DNA of 5,792 nt from Nitrososphaerota archaeon (lineage in GTDB: Archaea > Thermoproteota > Nitrososphaeria > Nitrososphaerales > Gagatemarchaeaceae), in the NCBI GenBank assembly GCA_005877225.1, contig VBPK01000025.1, positions 1-5,792 of the forward strand, read 5' to 3'. Below the pieces are notes generated by a model that ran no database searches, had not been told where the DNA came from, and saw nothing but the letters and a program-made list of their open reading frames with translations. Of this stretch, positions 5,646 to 5,792 are shown piece after piece (the first letter of the stretch is position 1; every line of letters begins with the position of its first letter). The translations under genes and the position numbers were made by a program.

Positions 5646-5688
5646 GCAGATGCTCAGAATGGAAGTGACATCAATAATCACGTAGAAA
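5639..5688. repeat. 8-bp inverted repeat spanning the divergent promoter region
   Basis: TTTCTACG (5639-5646) and CGTAGAAA (5681-5688) are perfect inverted copies separated by 34 bases. Each arm coincides with the BRE-like part of one of the two opposed promoter candidates, so the repeat may simply be the same core-promoter element facing both ways, or a shared operator. Confidence 0.55.
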
Positions 5689-5700
5689 AAGACATAATTA
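5685..5700 (+). promoter_or_regulatory. Candidate BRE/TATA promoter for the VOC-family gene
   Basis: GAAAAAGA followed by CATAATTA resembles an archaeal BRE and TATA pair. Transcription would begin near 5722-5726, giving a leader of about 25 bases that includes the AGAGGTGG ribosome site. Spacing is consistent, but the TATA match is imperfect. Confidence 0.45.
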
Positions 5701-5736
5701 GCTGAAGCCGCCGAGCACTCCTTCGAGGAAGCTGAT

Positions 5737-5744
5737 AGAGGTGG
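5737..5744 (+). promoter_or_regulatory. Ribosome-binding site of the VOC-family gene
   Basis: AGAGGTGG is complementary to the conserved 3' end of archaeal 16S rRNA and ends five bases before ATG 5750. It supports this short open frame as a real gene start. Confidence 0.7.
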
Positions 5745-5749
5745 CAACC

Positions 5750-5792
5750 ATGAAGCCCACACTTACGCCATATCTTAACTTCAACGGCAATA
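5750..5792 (+). CDS. PhnB/glyoxalase-like VOC-family protein, 5' fragment cut by the window end
   Basis: Only the first 14 codons are inside the window. They read MKPTLTPYLNFNGN, which matches the characteristic opening of PhnB-like VOC (vicinal oxygen chelate) proteins, where a first beta strand of the type NPYLxFNGN precedes an EAMxFY helix. Family members are about 130-150 residues, form paired beta-alpha-beta-beta-beta modules and may bind a metal, but most have no assigned substrate. The start is well supported by AGAGGTGG at a spacing of five bases and by an upstream BRE/TATA candidate. The gene diverges from the small-protein/MutS-like operon. Too little is present to judge whether metal ligands are kept. 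Confidence 0.78.
   Translation, partial: MKPTLTPYLNFNGN

Noticed and set aside
4343..5668. A 441-codon open frame on the + strand
   Set aside because: It is antisense to the MutS-like gene, extremely Ser/Arg-rich and free of domains; it arises from the codon bias of the opposite strand, where clear Walker motifs occur.
1..5792. tRNA, rRNA, CRISPR array or insertion-sequence ends
   Set aside because: I saw no tRNA T-arm signature, no regularly spaced direct repeats, no transposase motifs and no paired terminal repeats around the duplicated module.

Overview
The window looks archaeal, most likely from the TACK side (Nitrososphaeria/Thaumarchaeota-like or Bathyarchaeia-like). The evidence is a Bat-type HTH_10 regulator with an N-terminal Cys-rich module, a short archaeal-style MutS-family ATPase without a Smr domain, purine-rich BRE plus TATA-like boxes in the divergent intergenic region, and GGAGG-type Shine-Dalgarno sites. 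Base composition is moderately GC-rich. This placement is an inference; no rRNA or other phylogenetic marker is present.

Left part (1-3517, + strand): an accessory region with several decayed genes. In order it holds an intact HTH_10 regulator (174-872); a frameshifted 5' relic of a lipocalin-like/DUF1579-type gene (944-about 1068); a cupin-domain gene whose open frame begins inside that relic (up to 1962); a T-rich terminator candidate near 2100; a decayed 3' end of a second HTH_10 gene (2171-2265); an intact lipocalin-like gene (2337-2882); and a broken gene of the putative glycolipid-binding family (2928-3517), which carries an in-frame TAG and a one-base deletion.

The main result is that 788-1068 and about 2184-2460 are diverged copies of one two-gene module (HTH_10 regulator followed by lipocalin-like effector). 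In both copies exactly 71 nt separate the regulator stop from the effector ATG. Each copy lost the opposite member: copy A kept the regulator and copy B kept the effector. What survives is a split regulator/effector pair with a cupin gene between them.

Right part (3607-5792): a minus-strand pair, in which a small unknown basic protein (61 aa) is followed without any gap by a 604-aa MutS-family ATPase. The ribosome site for the ATPase lies inside the small gene, so the two are very probably co-transcribed. Diverging from them on the + strand is the first 14 codons of a PhnB/glyoxalase-like VOC protein, cut by the window end. The 142-nt divergent spacer has two opposed promoter candidates whose BRE-like parts form a perfect 8-bp inverted repeat.

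I found no rRNA, tRNA, CRISPR array, insertion sequence or integrase. No new defence-type system is evident; the most notable signals are the reciprocally decayed duplicated module and the cluster of small barrel-fold proteins around it.
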